Source of the DNA: HXMU1420-2 sp017643305
Lineage (GTDB): Bacteria > Pseudomonadota > Alphaproteobacteria > Rhodobacterales > Rhodobacteraceae
Assembly (NCBI GenBank): GCA_965217135.1
Contig: OZ244249.1
Coordinates: 1,364,001-1,428,000 of the forward strand
DNA: 64,000 nt
Direction: 5' to 3'
Made by a program: the position numbers and the translations under genes
Notes under the pieces: model-generated
Told to the model about the DNA's origin: nothing
Database searches by the model: none
The model's input: only the letters and a program-made list of their open reading frames with translations
In this document: positions 26,124 through 34,560 of the stretch, piece after piece
Layout of the letters: every line of letters begins with the position of its first letter
How positions within the stretch are numbered: the first letter of the stretch is position 1

Positions 26124-27332
26124 TCAGATTTCGCAGACAGTAATTGCGGGCGCATCCTTTCGGGCCTTTTCCGTAGCAGTCGCCATGTCCCGTAAGCGGA
26201 TGTAGCTCAGGGTTGTCAGGTCCAGGCCCAACTCCTTTGCATCTTCTGGTTCCAAACGTTCAAGCATTGTCTTGGATGCCAATGTCCGACCACCGGTGGC
26301 ACAGGCCTCAATCCGGGCTGACTCGTTCACTTCATCGCCTAACGCCGCCACTTCTGTCCGTGCCGCGGTCGAAATCCGGCCCATATAGAGCGTTGAACCC
26401 CAGTGAAGGCCACAGCGGACCTGAACCTGTTCTGCGGTCAGACCACTTCTGATGGCGACGTCTTCAACGGCATTCTTCATCATCCGGGCGGCATTGATAC
26501 AAGCGCGAACCGCAGCGGACTCAGACCCTGATATCTCCGCTGGAAAGAAGGCAACCACGCCGTCTCCCACGTGCCTGCCCACAATGCCGCCGGCTTCGAT
26601 GATACATCGGTCTGTGGCACGGATGAGCCGCCGGACCAGTGCGAAATAGGACGCTGACGGCAGATTATCAGCCAGAGAGGAAGACGCTTCCAGATCACTG
26701 AACAAAAGCGCGGCGGGCCGACGTCGCGCGTGAGTGATCCTTTCTACTCTGTCTATTACCCTCGGATCCCAACCACTTGTCAGCCCCGAAATCGCGCTCA
26801 TGCCCATGGTCGGCTTGCAGACGCAGGCGACGCCCCGTGATGCGCCGCTTTCGTCGCGGATCCGAACAAGAAAATTTGTAAAACCCATAAGTCCAAGCGG
26901 GCCTTCAGTTTGCGCAACCCGATTGACGGCGGCATCCGTGACTGGTTCCAGATCGTCAACCAGATCGTGCAATACTGGATCAATCTCAGCTTTCAGAGCC
27001 TCGGCCCCACCTTCTTGATCTGCCAGTACCATGCCACCGATTTGAGCGAAAAACACACGCCAAAGCTCCGGTCTGTTAACTCCAAATCGCTGCTTCGATG
27101 ACATGGCAACAGCTTGTGGAGAGAACAAATGCGCGTCCACCAAAACTGGTGGTAAATCATTACTGTCCCGAGAGGCCCATCCAATCCGCCATTCGTTTGT
27201 AAAGAAAACTGTCCGCCATAGATTGTCTACGATCCAGCCGCCCTGTCCGCCGGCTTCCATGGCCTCTGCGTATATTCGAAGCACAGGATCGGTAGGCAAC
27301 GGACAAGGTGTGGAACTGTGAATCTCAATCAT
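26124..27332 (-). CDS. Class III adenylate/guanylate cyclase-domain protein
   Basis: A 402-residue soluble protein. The C-terminal ~190 residues form a class III cyclase domain: ALLFSDLEASSSLADNLP (metal Asp), IVGRHVGDGVVAFFP (second Asp), VQVRCGLHWGSTLYMGR and ALGDEVNESARIEACA. The N-terminal ~210 residues have a sensor-like composition (WIVDNLWRTVFFTNEWR; GFTNFLVRIRDESGA) that resembles a PAS-like fold but I cannot assign it. It should make cAMP or cGMP in response to an unknown cue. It is monocistronic, with GGAG just before the ATG. Confidence 0.85.
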   Translation of the reverse strand: MIEIHSSTPCPLPTDPVLRIYAEAMEAGGQGGWIVDNLWRTVFFTNEWRIGWASRDSNDLPPVLVDAHLFSPQAVAMSSKQRFGVNRPELWRVFFAQIGGMVLADQEGGAEALKAEIDPVLHDLVDDLEPVTDAAVNRVAQTEGPLGLMGFTNFLVRIRDESGASRGVACVCKPTMGMSAISGLTSGWDPRVIDRVERITHARRRPAALLFSDLEASSSLADNLPSASYFALVRRLIRATDRCIIEAGGIVGRHVGDGVVAFFPAEISGSESAAVRACINAARMMKNAVEDVAIRSGLTAEQVQVRCGLHWGSTLYMGRISTAARTEVAALGDEVNESARIEACATGGRTLASKTMLERLEPEDAKELGLDLTTLSYIRLRDMATATEKARKDAPAITVCEI

Positions 27333-28101
27333 TTTGCGGATCTCCGGGGCGGCATCGCTAGCTAAAACGTGGCTATAAATCCCTTATTACGCAACCGTAG
27401 GTACTCCGGATGATCATGCTCAACCAATGCGTGGTGAATACGTAGGGAGCACATTGATTGGTTTTAGATGCATTTATGGGCTTACTACGGGCTTTCGCTG
27501 CGCTTGGAGCGAGTGGCTGCCTAGCGGGATGATGCATCATTTCGCTGCGGCTGCGTCAGGGCCTGCGTGCCGTAAGTTGGGACGAATGATGCGCCAAAGG
27601 GCCCATCGCGGCGTAAATCGCTGTCGTGTTCCGGAGCCTAAATTCGGGTCAGAAGTTTACTGGCCTGAGACGTAGTAATGACGAAAATGCCGGGTTTGGG
27701 AGAGAAAGGGGCGGAAAACGAGATGCATTTTTCGACATTCACCGCCTAAAGGTCGCCATCTTCCAACAACTTGGCAATCGTCAGACAACGCCATGCACCT
27801 CAACGGAATAATTGTCGTATGCAGAACTTCAGCCTTGATCCAACGGAAATCCGTATACCGAGTGCGGTTCGGTGGTATTGGCAATTGAGCACAACCAAAT
27901 TGGCTGAGCTGGTGAACTTGTTGCAAACAGATCATGAAAAACAGGCGCAGCCTGAACAGGCTGAGAACTTTTTACATTTAGACCACTCAGTCTGTGAACG
28001 CGCTTTATAAAGTCCAAGATTTCCGGTTTTTTTGATCTATGTCCGCATCAGATCCCTCCTGTTCACGGATCTGCTAGACCAGCTGCTACAAGGGCGAAAA
28101 T
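27333..28101. other. 769-bp non-coding region before the DmdA-like gene
   Basis: No gene with family likeness was found. Short frames on both strands (e.g. 27427-27675) have no ribosome site or conserved motif. Noticed: the palindrome ATGATGCATCAT near 27530, and a 7-2-7 inverted repeat CAGCCTG-AA-CAGGCTG at 27948-27963 followed by a short T-run, which could be a terminator or operator. The last ~130 bp should carry the promoter of the downstream gene. Confidence 0.5.
27948..27963 (+). promoter_or_regulatory. Perfect inverted repeat upstream of the DmdA-like gene
   Basis: CAGCCTG and CAGGCTG are perfect inverse complements separated by AA, 139 bp before the start codon at 28102. As RNA it would fold as a six-bp stem with a GAAC loop, followed by AGAACTTTTT, so it might be a weak terminator; as DNA it is a good operator candidate. 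Confidence 0.4.
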
Positions 28102-29244
28102 ATGACACAATCAGACGGCTTTGGCTTCGGCACACAAATTCGGAAGTCTCCGTATTTTGATGCGACAGTTCGCTGGGGCGCCAAGGGGTTTTCTGTTTAC
28201 AATCATATGTATATTCCCCGTGATTTCGGTGACCCGGAGCAGAACTTCTGGAACCTCGTGAACGAGGCGATCCTGTGTGATGTGGCCGTCGAGCGCCAGG
28301 TCGAGATCACTGGGCCGGACGCTGCAAGATTTGTCCAGATGCTGACCCCGCGTGATTTGTCGAAGATGGCTGTTGGCCAGTGCAAGTACATCCTGATCAC
28401 CAACGCACAGGGCGGCATCCTGAACGATCCAATCCTTCTGCGCCTTGCGGAAAACCACTTCTGGATATCTTTGGCTGACAGCGACATTCTGCTTTGGGCG
28501 CAGGGCGTGGCCGTGAATTCGGGTATGGACGTGTCGATCTGCGAGCCTGATGTCTCTCCGCTTCAGCTTCAGGGGCCGAACTCGGGTCTGATCATGCAAG
28601 AGCTCTTTGGCGAAGATATCATGGGCCTGAAGTACTACTGGCTGCGTGAGTTGGATCTGGATGGCATCCCGCTGATTGTCTCGCGTACAGGCTGGTCAAG
28701 TGAGTTGGGCTATGAGCTTTACTTGCGTGATGGGTCCAAAGGCGATCAGCTGTGGGAACGGATCATGGCTGCAGGCATGCAGCATGGCCTCAAGCCGGGG
28801 CACACATCTTCGATCCGCCGGATTGAGGGCGGCATGCTTTCGTACCATGCCGATGCTGACATCCACACCAACCCCTACGAGCTTGGATTGGACCGTCTTG
28901 TGAACCTCGACACCGAAGCTGAATTTATCGGCAAGGCCGCACTGCGCCGCATCAGGGAAGACGGCCCTAAGCGCCAGCAGGTCGGCCTCGTGATCGACGG
29001 CGACCCGCTTACCGGTCCAAACACGACTTTCTGGCAGATCAACGTCGGCGGCAAGGCGATCGGCAAGGTGACATCAGCGGTCTACTCGCCGCGTCTTGAA
29101 AAGAATATCGCGCTGGCGATGGTCAACGCCGAGTACGCCAATATTGGCGCAGAGGTTGAGGTTGTCACCAAGCCGGCTCCGACATGCGCAACGATCGTGG
29201 AGCGCCCCTTTTACGATCCGAAGAAAAAGATCGCCACGGCCTAA
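28102..29244 (+). CDS. GcvT/DmdA-family tetrahydrofolate-dependent demethylase
   Basis: A 380-residue protein of the aminomethyltransferase/DMSP-demethylase family. Family segments: WGAKGFSVYNHMYIPRDF, VNEAILCDVAVERQVEITGPDAARFVQMLTPRDL, GGILNDPILLRLAENHFWISLADSD, DVSPLQLQGPNSG, SRTGWSSELGYELYL and IRRIEGGMLSYHAD. The segments with GPDAAR-x-x-Q-LTPRDL and WISLADSD are much closer to DmdA than to glycine-cleavage GcvT. It moves a methyl or one-carbon group to THF. DMSP is a possible substrate, but several DmdA-like clades act on other compounds or are untested, so I give no symbol. It is isolated between non-coding DNA and IS debris. Confidence 0.8.
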   Translation: MTQSDGFGFGTQIRKSPYFDATVRWGAKGFSVYNHMYIPRDFGDPEQNFWNLVNEAILCDVAVERQVEITGPDAARFVQMLTPRDLSKMAVGQCKYILITNAQGGILNDPILLRLAENHFWISLADSDILLWAQGVAVNSGMDVSICEPDVSPLQLQGPNSGLIMQELFGEDIMGLKYYWLRELDLDGIPLIVSRTGWSSELGYELYLRDGSKGDQLWERIMAAGMQHGLKPGHTSSIRRIEGGMLSYHADADIHTNPYELGLDRLVNLDTEAEFIGKAALRRIREDGPKRQQVGLVIDGDPLTGPNTTFWQINVGGKAIGKVTSAVYSPRLEKNIALAMVNAEYANIGAEVEVVTKPAPTCATIVERPFYDPKKKIATA

Positions 29245-29261
29245 GGTTACTCGTCTTTCAC

Positions 29262-29480
29262 GGCATTGTTCGATCAGGGTTTGCGCGTCGCGCAGGCTGT
29301 CGAAGATTTCTCCATTAAGCTGTCCATCTCGCATCCGCCCGTTGAAGCTTTCGCAATTTCTGCTCAGTTCTGGCTCAATGTAGGCGGTCTTCGCTCAAAC
29401 GGCGGCGATCCAGTCCCGGACTGCCTGCGCAACGAAATCAGGGCCATTGTCCGAGCGGATGAGGGCGGGACCACTTTCAG
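29262..29480 (-). pseudogene. IS3-family transposase (OrfB) remnant
   Basis: On the minus strand the text LIRSDNGPDFVAQAVRDWIAAV, a TGA stop, then AKTAYIEPEL and NCESFNGRMRDGQLNGEIFDSLRDAQTLIEQC closely parallels OrfB of the complete IS3 copy at 46.6-47.8 kb, including the second Asp of the DDE triad. The stop in place of glycine and the missing residues in the SPWENGY region show it is inactive. Sequence from 29480 to ~29770 has no recognisable coding content and may be further debris. Confidence 0.75.
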
Positions 29481-29777
29481 GGGACTACTCCAAAGGGGAG
29501 CAGGTCACGTTGTTCCCAAGGGCTGGTGTTCACGCACCGAGACGGGTGGTTTCAGCAATGCTGATGGAATTTGGGCGCCTGCCACCGTTGGAAACGGACC
29601 AGCGTCAGATCGATAAGGCCGGGCCGAGGCGGTCGGAGGGATCCCGGATCAGGTGCGGTGAACAATCCACGGTGATGTTATCGAGAACCAGGAAAAGGTA
29701 GGTATCGGTTCAGATCGCAACAAATGGTTTGGTCGCTCAAAGATGGCGTTCGGCGGGCCCGCAACTGACCCTGCTCC

Positions 29778-29940
29778 CTAGTCGGGGATATGGGAATAAA
29801 CCGTGTTCCGAGATACATTCAGTCTGCGCGCGGCAAGAGCGACGTTTGAATTGCACTGCCGGAAGATACGGTTGATTTCTCGGCACTTTGCCTCGCGCGC
29901 CGCGTTTCCGGAACAGCGCGGACAGGCCGGTTCACCTGCC
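29778..29940 (-). pseudogene. Inverted C-terminal fragment of an AcoR-like regulator
   Basis: The minus strand encodes ACPRCSGNAAREAKCREINRIFRQCNSNVALAARRLNVSRNTVYSHIPD and a stop at 29778. This matches the C-terminus of the intact regulator at 30603-32453 (CPKCKGNNAKEAKCREINRVFMECNANIALAARKLGVSRNTVYAH). The fragment that should precede it lies on the other strand (29930-30140), so the gene was cut and one part was inverted. Confidence 0.75.
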
Positions 29941-30140
29941 ACCGCTGTCGAGCCGATCCGATTTCGCTCAGGTTGCGGCTTCCATCCTGTCGGGTATTTC
30001 GCCCGGCCACCAGTTGTCGAACATCGCGATTGACGCATTGAAGCGGATCAAGCGGGTGCAAAACCTAAATGATCTGGCAAACCAGCTGAGGGTATTGGCG
30101 GTGCAGTGCCCCGTCGGTATTGTCCGCAATATATTTCATT
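29930..30140 (+). pseudogene. AAA+-domain C-terminal fragment of the same AcoR-like regulator, opposite strand
   Basis: The plus strand reads HLPPLSSRSDFAQVAASILS, GISPGHQLSNIAIDALK and LANQLRVLAVQCPVGIVRNIF. These align in order with QLPTLSGRTDAAFIAMSMMS, RLSKDHQLSRSAIDAIF and LEKLLTTLALQCPATVLRAEH of the intact paralogue. There is no start codon and no upstream AAA+ core. Together with the minus-strand piece at 29778-29940 it shows a head-to-head inversion with a breakpoint near 29935. Confidence 0.7.
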
Positions 30141-30602
30141 TAAGTATATGATTCTATTTAAATATTTAAGCAGGGTGTGCTTCTTGGATACAAATTCGGA
30201 TACACTTTGCGTGACCCATGCGGCAGCTGCCCCAGCGGATCAATCGTCCTCTAGTCTTTCCAGCATACGCCGGCGGAATAGACCCTCGATCCTCTTACCA
30301 TATTGGTGATAGAAGCCGCGCTATAGATCTGCGGCAGTAAGACTGCCACGGTAAATACCTGAACTGGGTCCAATCAAAAACCGATCGAGTTTGACCCACG
30401 CACCCAGCCGGAAGTTCTGTTGGTTGCCCTGCTGGGATATGTATTTCAGGTGCGAAATGAACTGTCGAGATCAGCTTACCGGCCTGTATCCTCCCGCAAC
30501 CCCTTTTAAAAAGTTTTTTGAAGCTGGCCAGCGTTAGGAGTTCGGAAGGTCCAAATGCGGGTTTCGATGTCGGCGAGTGCTATGTGCGAACCCGATTCGA
30601 AC
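30141..30602. other. Non-coding region beside the AcoR-like genes
   Basis: About 460 bp, A+T-richer at 30125-30180. A minus-strand stretch near 30310-30240 could encode HQYGKRIEGLFRRRMLERLEDD and a stop, perhaps the end of a lost gene, but I cannot name a family. GGATACA occurs twice at about 30184-30202. No intact gene or RNA is seen. Confidence 0.4.
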
Positions 30603-32453
30603 TCAACAATCGTTTTCTTGCGATTGGAGATGCAGCGTATGCGCGTAAACAGTGTTTCTTGACACACCTAGTTTACGCGCGGCCAAAGCGATATTTGCGT
30701 TGCATTCCATAAAGACGCGGTTGATTTCGCGACATTTGGCTTCTTTGGCGTTGTTGCCTTTGCACTTTGGACATACCGCGTCGCGTAATTCGTTTCGCAC
30801 GACGTATCGTTGGACATGCTCAGCCCGCAATACTGTGGCGGGGCATTGAAGGGCCAACGTGGTCAGCAGTTTTTCCAAATCGTAAAACGTGTTTGGCGCA
30901 TGCAGATCAAAAATCGCGTCTATGGCAGATCGCGACAGCTGATGATCCTTTGACAGCCGCGACATCATGGACATCGCGATAAAGGCCGCATCCGTGCGGC
31001 CACTGAGGGTGGGCAACTGGAATTCCACCTGACGCAGTTTTGCGAAGGTCATGGAGACGAATTTTGACCAATGGGCCTGCTCTTTTGGATCTTCGCTTTC
31101 GACAACCAAAATGGACCACTTTGCCGAAGTTTTATGTTGCAGCAAACGATTGATCAGCTGCGCAAGCTGCTCGGAGGCACGGCCAGTTGCTTGTGACAGG
31201 TCTTCTAAGACCAGCATCCCGCCGGTCTCTATCAGGAAGCGACTGTTCTCATCTCCGCCAAAAAGCTCTCCGGTAAGTCCATCGCTTTCGGCGTTGATGT
31301 TAGCCGCGCGGCAATCCACTGCAATCAGCGGTTTGTTAGGGCAGCTTGCTTGGTGCACCGCCCGTGCAAAGGTTGTCCGCCCTGTCCCCGACGCGCCGAC
31401 CACATATTGCGGGGTCATCATTTTGGCAGACCGAATGGCAAGTTTCAGGCTATTGAGCACCTGCTCATCCCTGAACACCGGCGCGTCAGGAAGCCCTGGG
31501 ACTTCATATGTTGACGGGAGATTGAGTGGGAGGTTTTGCGTGTTAGCGCCCGCGGACAAGCGAGAAAGGCGGATGCGCGCAAAGAAGGCCGAGTTTAGCC
31601 AATCAACTAAACGGACCGTTTCGCCACCGCGCATTGCAGAAAGGTTTGATCCGAAATCCGTGCGAAACAGATCGCGGAATTTCGACAAGGTGGCAAAGTT
31701 TAGACCATTTAACAGTTGGGCGGCTCGACGGTTCGCGCCAAGGATCGTGCCATTTTCGTCAAAACTGATCATGCCGACGCTTTGGGTCCTGAGGTACTCC
31801 TCACGCGGGTGGAATTGCACGATGATGTTGCTGCGGTGATCTTCGATGAACAGGCGGTTTTCGATATTGGAAGCGGCAAGTTCGACCAGAGCCTGTGTGT
31901 GGAACTGTCGTGCGGCAACTTCTGATGAGGCATCCAACAAGCCGACGATCTGACCTTGGCTGTCGAAGATTGGCGTAGCGACACAAGACACTTGGCCGTG
32001 GCTTGAAAAATAATGTTCTGAACCCGTGACCATGCTGGTGCGCCCGGAATAAAGCGCCAGGCCAAGCGCATTTGTCCCGCGATGCTCTTCGTCCCAAATC
32101 GTACCGCAACGCACGGCACGCGCGCATTTGGACTGGCTGAATTCCGTGTCCATTATGGCGTCCAACACGACCCCGCGGCTGTCTGCAAAGGCAGTCATAT
32201 GGTTCGTGCCCGCGATCTGCGTACTCAGCAGTTCCAGCTCTGGGCGCACTACCATCATCAGCTTTTCATACTTCTGGCGGGTCTCACGCAAGACTTGAAT
32301 GCTCACGTCCGCGTCCAGCGGCTCGCCAGTTGGATCTAACCCATGTTGCAAACATCGATGCCAACTGTCTGCGATATGATCCGGAACAGCACCGGCGGCA
32401 AAACGCCCCTTGGTTTCAAGAGTCTTACGCGCCCTCATGAACATAGATTGCAT
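30603..32453 (-). CDS. AcoR-type (GAF + AAA+ + Fis) transcriptional regulator lacking GAFTGA
   Basis: A 616-residue regulator. The N-terminal half has the AcoR layout: DSWHRCLQHGLDP, a GAF-like domain (MTAFADSRGVVLDAIMD; IWDEEHRGTNALGLAL; HYFSSHGQVSCVATPIFDSQGQIVGLLDAS). The central AAA+ domain keeps Walker A (VVGASGTGRTTFARAVH) and a Walker-B-like MLVLEDLSQATG, but the GAFTGA loop for sigma-54 contact is absent and the domain is short. The C-terminus has a CxxC plus a Fis helix-turn-helix. The start at 32453 is supported by GGGAGGA. It is divergent from the SDR/ADH/transporter operon and probably controls it, perhaps without sigma-54. Confidence 0.85.
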   Translation of the reverse strand: MQSMFMRARKTLETKGRFAAGAVPDHIADSWHRCLQHGLDPTGEPLDADVSIQVLRETRQKYEKLMMVVRPELELLSTQIAGTNHMTAFADSRGVVLDAIMDTEFSQSKCARAVRCGTIWDEEHRGTNALGLALYSGRTSMVTGSEHYFSSHGQVSCVATPIFDSQGQIVGLLDASSEVAARQFHTQALVELAASNIENRLFIEDHRSNIIVQFHPREEYLRTQSVGMISFDENGTILGANRRAAQLLNGLNFATLSKFRDLFRTDFGSNLSAMRGGETVRLVDWLNSAFFARIRLSRLSAGANTQNLPLNLPSTYEVPGLPDAPVFRDEQVLNSLKLAIRSAKMMTPQYVVGASGTGRTTFARAVHQASCPNKPLIAVDCRAANINAESDGLTGELFGGDENSRFLIETGGMLVLEDLSQATGRASEQLAQLINRLLQHKTSAKWSILVVESEDPKEQAHWSKFVSMTFAKLRQVEFQLPTLSGRTDAAFIAMSMMSRLSKDHQLSRSAIDAIFDLHAPNTFYDLEKLLTTLALQCPATVLRAEHVQRYVVRNELRDAVCPKCKGNNAKEAKCREINRVFMECNANIALAARKLGVSRNTVYAHTLHLQSQENDC

Positions 32454-32519
32454 AACGTCCTCCCAGCGTTGGTGCTGTCCACTGCATAAATGCTGCCTAA
32501 GTTCGCTTGTGCAACCCGT

Positions 32520-32570
32520 GTGTTCACTAAATGAACACCATTTTGCAGACTCTCTGCAGAAATTGAACAC
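32520..32570. promoter_or_regulatory. Palindromes between the regulator and the SDR operon
   Basis: GTGTTCA-N5-TGAACAC (32520-32538) is a perfect inverted repeat, a further half site TGAACAC is at 32564-32570, and between them lies TGCAGA-CTC-TCTGCA (32544-32558), also perfect. The spacing from the first TGAACAC (32532) to the second (32564) is 32 bp, three helical turns. These are strong candidates for the binding sites of the divergent AcoR-like regulator. Confidence 0.6.
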
Positions 32571-32691
32571 CTCCCGAAAACCCAATCCGATCCGAAGATG
32601 ATCAATGGGTGTCACGAAACGTCGCGCGCTCGTGCCGAGCGGAAGGAAAGCGACGTGTGGTCGCCACATGGCGGCGTTGGGAGGACTATTT

Positions 32692-33447
32692 ATGTCTCAA
32701 GGTAAACTGATTGGCAAAACTGCAATTGTGTCTGGTGGTTCTCGCGGCATTGGCCGGGGTATTGCGCTGGCTATGGCGCATGAAGGTGCGGACATTGGAT
32801 TTTGCCATTTCCGCGATGATGAGAAAGCGGCAGAGACAAAGGCACAGATCGAAGCACTTGGTCGCAAATGTGTGGCGGCAGAATGTGACGTGTCAAATGT
32901 GGCTGCGATTCAAGACTTCTATCAGTCTGTGAAGGCGGGACTTGGGGATATTGATATCCTTGTCAACAACGCCGGTCACAACATCACCGAGAACTTTGAA
33001 GATATCAGCGAAGACAGCTTTGATCGCATGTTGAACGTGCACGTCAAGGGCACCTTCTTCATGGCGCAAACCGCTTATCGTGACATGAAAGAGCGCGGCG
33101 AAGGCCGTATAATCAACATAACGTCTCAGCTGGCTTACAAGGGCGCTCCGACCCTAACGCATTATTGTGCAGCCAAGGGTGCAAACGCTACATTGACCCG
33201 CGCGCTCGCGCTTGAATCCGCTGATACCGGCGTGCTTGTCAATGCGGTTGCACCAGGTGTGACCCACACCGATTTGCTGACACCACTGTCCGATGAGCTT
33301 CTAAACACCCTGAAAGACGCGATTCCTCTGGGCCGCTTCGCGGAAGTCAGCGAGATCGCACCTTCCGTTGTTTTCCTTGCCTCTGAAGAAGGCAGCTTCT
33401 TCCACGGCAGCTGCATATCTCCGAACGGCGGCGAGGTGATGTTCTGA
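32692..33447 (+). CDS. Short-chain dehydrogenase/reductase
   Basis: A 251-residue classical SDR. It has the cofactor motif GGSRGIGRG (about residues 15-23), NNAG, catalytic Ser in NITSQLAY and the YxxxK pair in HYCAAKGA, then NAVAPGVTHTDLL and a C-terminal SPNGGEVMF in the place of the usual D/NGG. It oxidises or reduces an alcohol/ketone with NAD(P)(H). The ATG at 32692 follows GGGAGG. It is the first gene of an operon with ADH and a polyol-type ABC transporter, so it probably acts on the imported substrate or a product of it. Confidence 0.88.
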   Translation: MSQGKLIGKTAIVSGGSRGIGRGIALAMAHEGADIGFCHFRDDEKAAETKAQIEALGRKCVAAECDVSNVAAIQDFYQSVKAGLGDIDILVNNAGHNITENFEDISEDSFDRMLNVHVKGTFFMAQTAYRDMKERGEGRIINITSQLAYKGAPTLTHYCAAKGANATLTRALALESADTGVLVNAVAPGVTHTDLLTPLSDELLNTLKDAIPLGRFAEVSEIAPSVVFLASEEGSFFHGSCISPNGGEVMF

Positions 33448-33478
33448 GGCCTTTGGTCTTGGCGCAAGGGAGAATGCG

Positions 33479-34531
33479 ATGAAAGCGCAGGTGCTGCATT
33501 CATATGATGACGATCTGACAGCCAAAACTTGGCTGTCCTATGAAGACGTGCCTGACCCGGTGATTTCCGAGGGCACGGATGTGATCGTACGGATCGGCGG
33601 TGCTGGCATCTGTCGCACAGACCTCCATGTGATCGAAGGTACCTGGCGTCAACATATGGATCCGCATGGCAATGCTCTCCTGCCCCTCATTCTGGGGCAC
33701 GAAAACGCGGGCTGGATAGAAGAGCTCGGACCTGCAGTTGATCAGTTTAAAAAGGGTGATCCCGTTATCCTTCACCCGAAAATCACCGATACCAATGATC
33801 CGAAAAGCCGTCGCGGTGAGGATATGCATGCGACAGGCACGTTTCCCGGCCTGAACCGGAATGGTGGGTTTGCGGAAGCCATGGTCACCTCGGCACGCAA
33901 TCTGATTTTGCTGCCAAAGTCACTCCAGCCGAGCAAAGTCGCTCCCTATGCAAACGCTGGACTGACAGCCTACCGCGCTGCCAAACGCGCGGCGCGACAG
34001 CTGTTGCCGGGCCAGACCTGCGTGATCATCGGCGCAGGTGGACTGGGCCATATCGCGATACAAATCATGTCCGCGATGTCCGCAGCAGAGATCATAGTGG
34101 TCGACAGCAACAACACATCCTTGCAGCTTGCGACAGAGTGCGGCGCCGATCACCTGGTGAAAGCAGATGGCGGCGAGGTCGATGCAGTTCTGTCCTTAAC
34201 TAAAGGGCACGGGGCTGAGGCCGTGCTGGATTTTGTCGGCGAGACGGGCACGACAAGCAAGGGCCTCGCCATGACCCGCGAGGCGGGAAGCTATTACATC
34301 GTGGGCTATGGTGAGGACATCCGGGTGTCTGCTTTTGACCTCGTCATCAAAGAAAAAAACATCATCGGAAACCTCGTCGGCACATGGGCAGAATTGTCCG
34401 AGCTGATGGAGTTGGCGCATCGCGGGTTGGTGGAACTCGAAACTCAGGAGTTCGACCTGGCAGATGCGAATGAAGCCCTTCGCGCATTGCTCGAAGGCAA
34501 CATCAAAGGGCGAGCGGTACTCGTGCCTTGA
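33479..34531 (+). CDS. Zinc-type alcohol dehydrogenase without the structural-zinc cysteines
   Basis: A 350-residue medium-chain dehydrogenase. The catalytic zinc residues are recognisable: Cys in GAGICRTDLHVIEG and His/Glu in GHENAG. The cofactor site is GAGGLGHIAIQI and the following VVDSNN suggests NAD. The four-cysteine structural zinc loop that should follow VILHP is replaced by KITDTNDPKSRRGEDMHATG, without any Cys. It would oxidise an alcohol to aldehyde or ketone. It begins 31 bp after the SDR and ends 29 bp before the binding-protein gene, in one operon. Confidence 0.88.
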   Translation: MKAQVLHSYDDDLTAKTWLSYEDVPDPVISEGTDVIVRIGGAGICRTDLHVIEGTWRQHMDPHGNALLPLILGHENAGWIEELGPAVDQFKKGDPVILHPKITDTNDPKSRRGEDMHATGTFPGLNRNGGFAEAMVTSARNLILLPKSLQPSKVAPYANAGLTAYRAAKRAARQLLPGQTCVIIGAGGLGHIAIQIMSAMSAAEIIVVDSNNTSLQLATECGADHLVKADGGEVDAVLSLTKGHGAEAVLDFVGETGTTSKGLAMTREAGSYYIVGYGEDIRVSAFDLVIKEKNIIGNLVGTWAELSELMELAHRGLVELETQEFDLADANEALRALLEGNIKGRAVLVP

Positions 34532-34560
34532 GCCTATCCAAACCATCTAGGGAGGAAATT

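Noticed and set aside
27427..27675. An 82-codon plus-strand frame in the 27.3-28.1 kb gap
   Set aside because: No ribosome site, odd composition, and no match to a family; treated as non-coding.
32470..32490. A possible sigma-54 promoter (TGGTGC...CTGCAT) before the SDR operon
   Set aside because: The distance between the GG and GC elements is one base too long, and the divergent regulator lacks GAFTGA.
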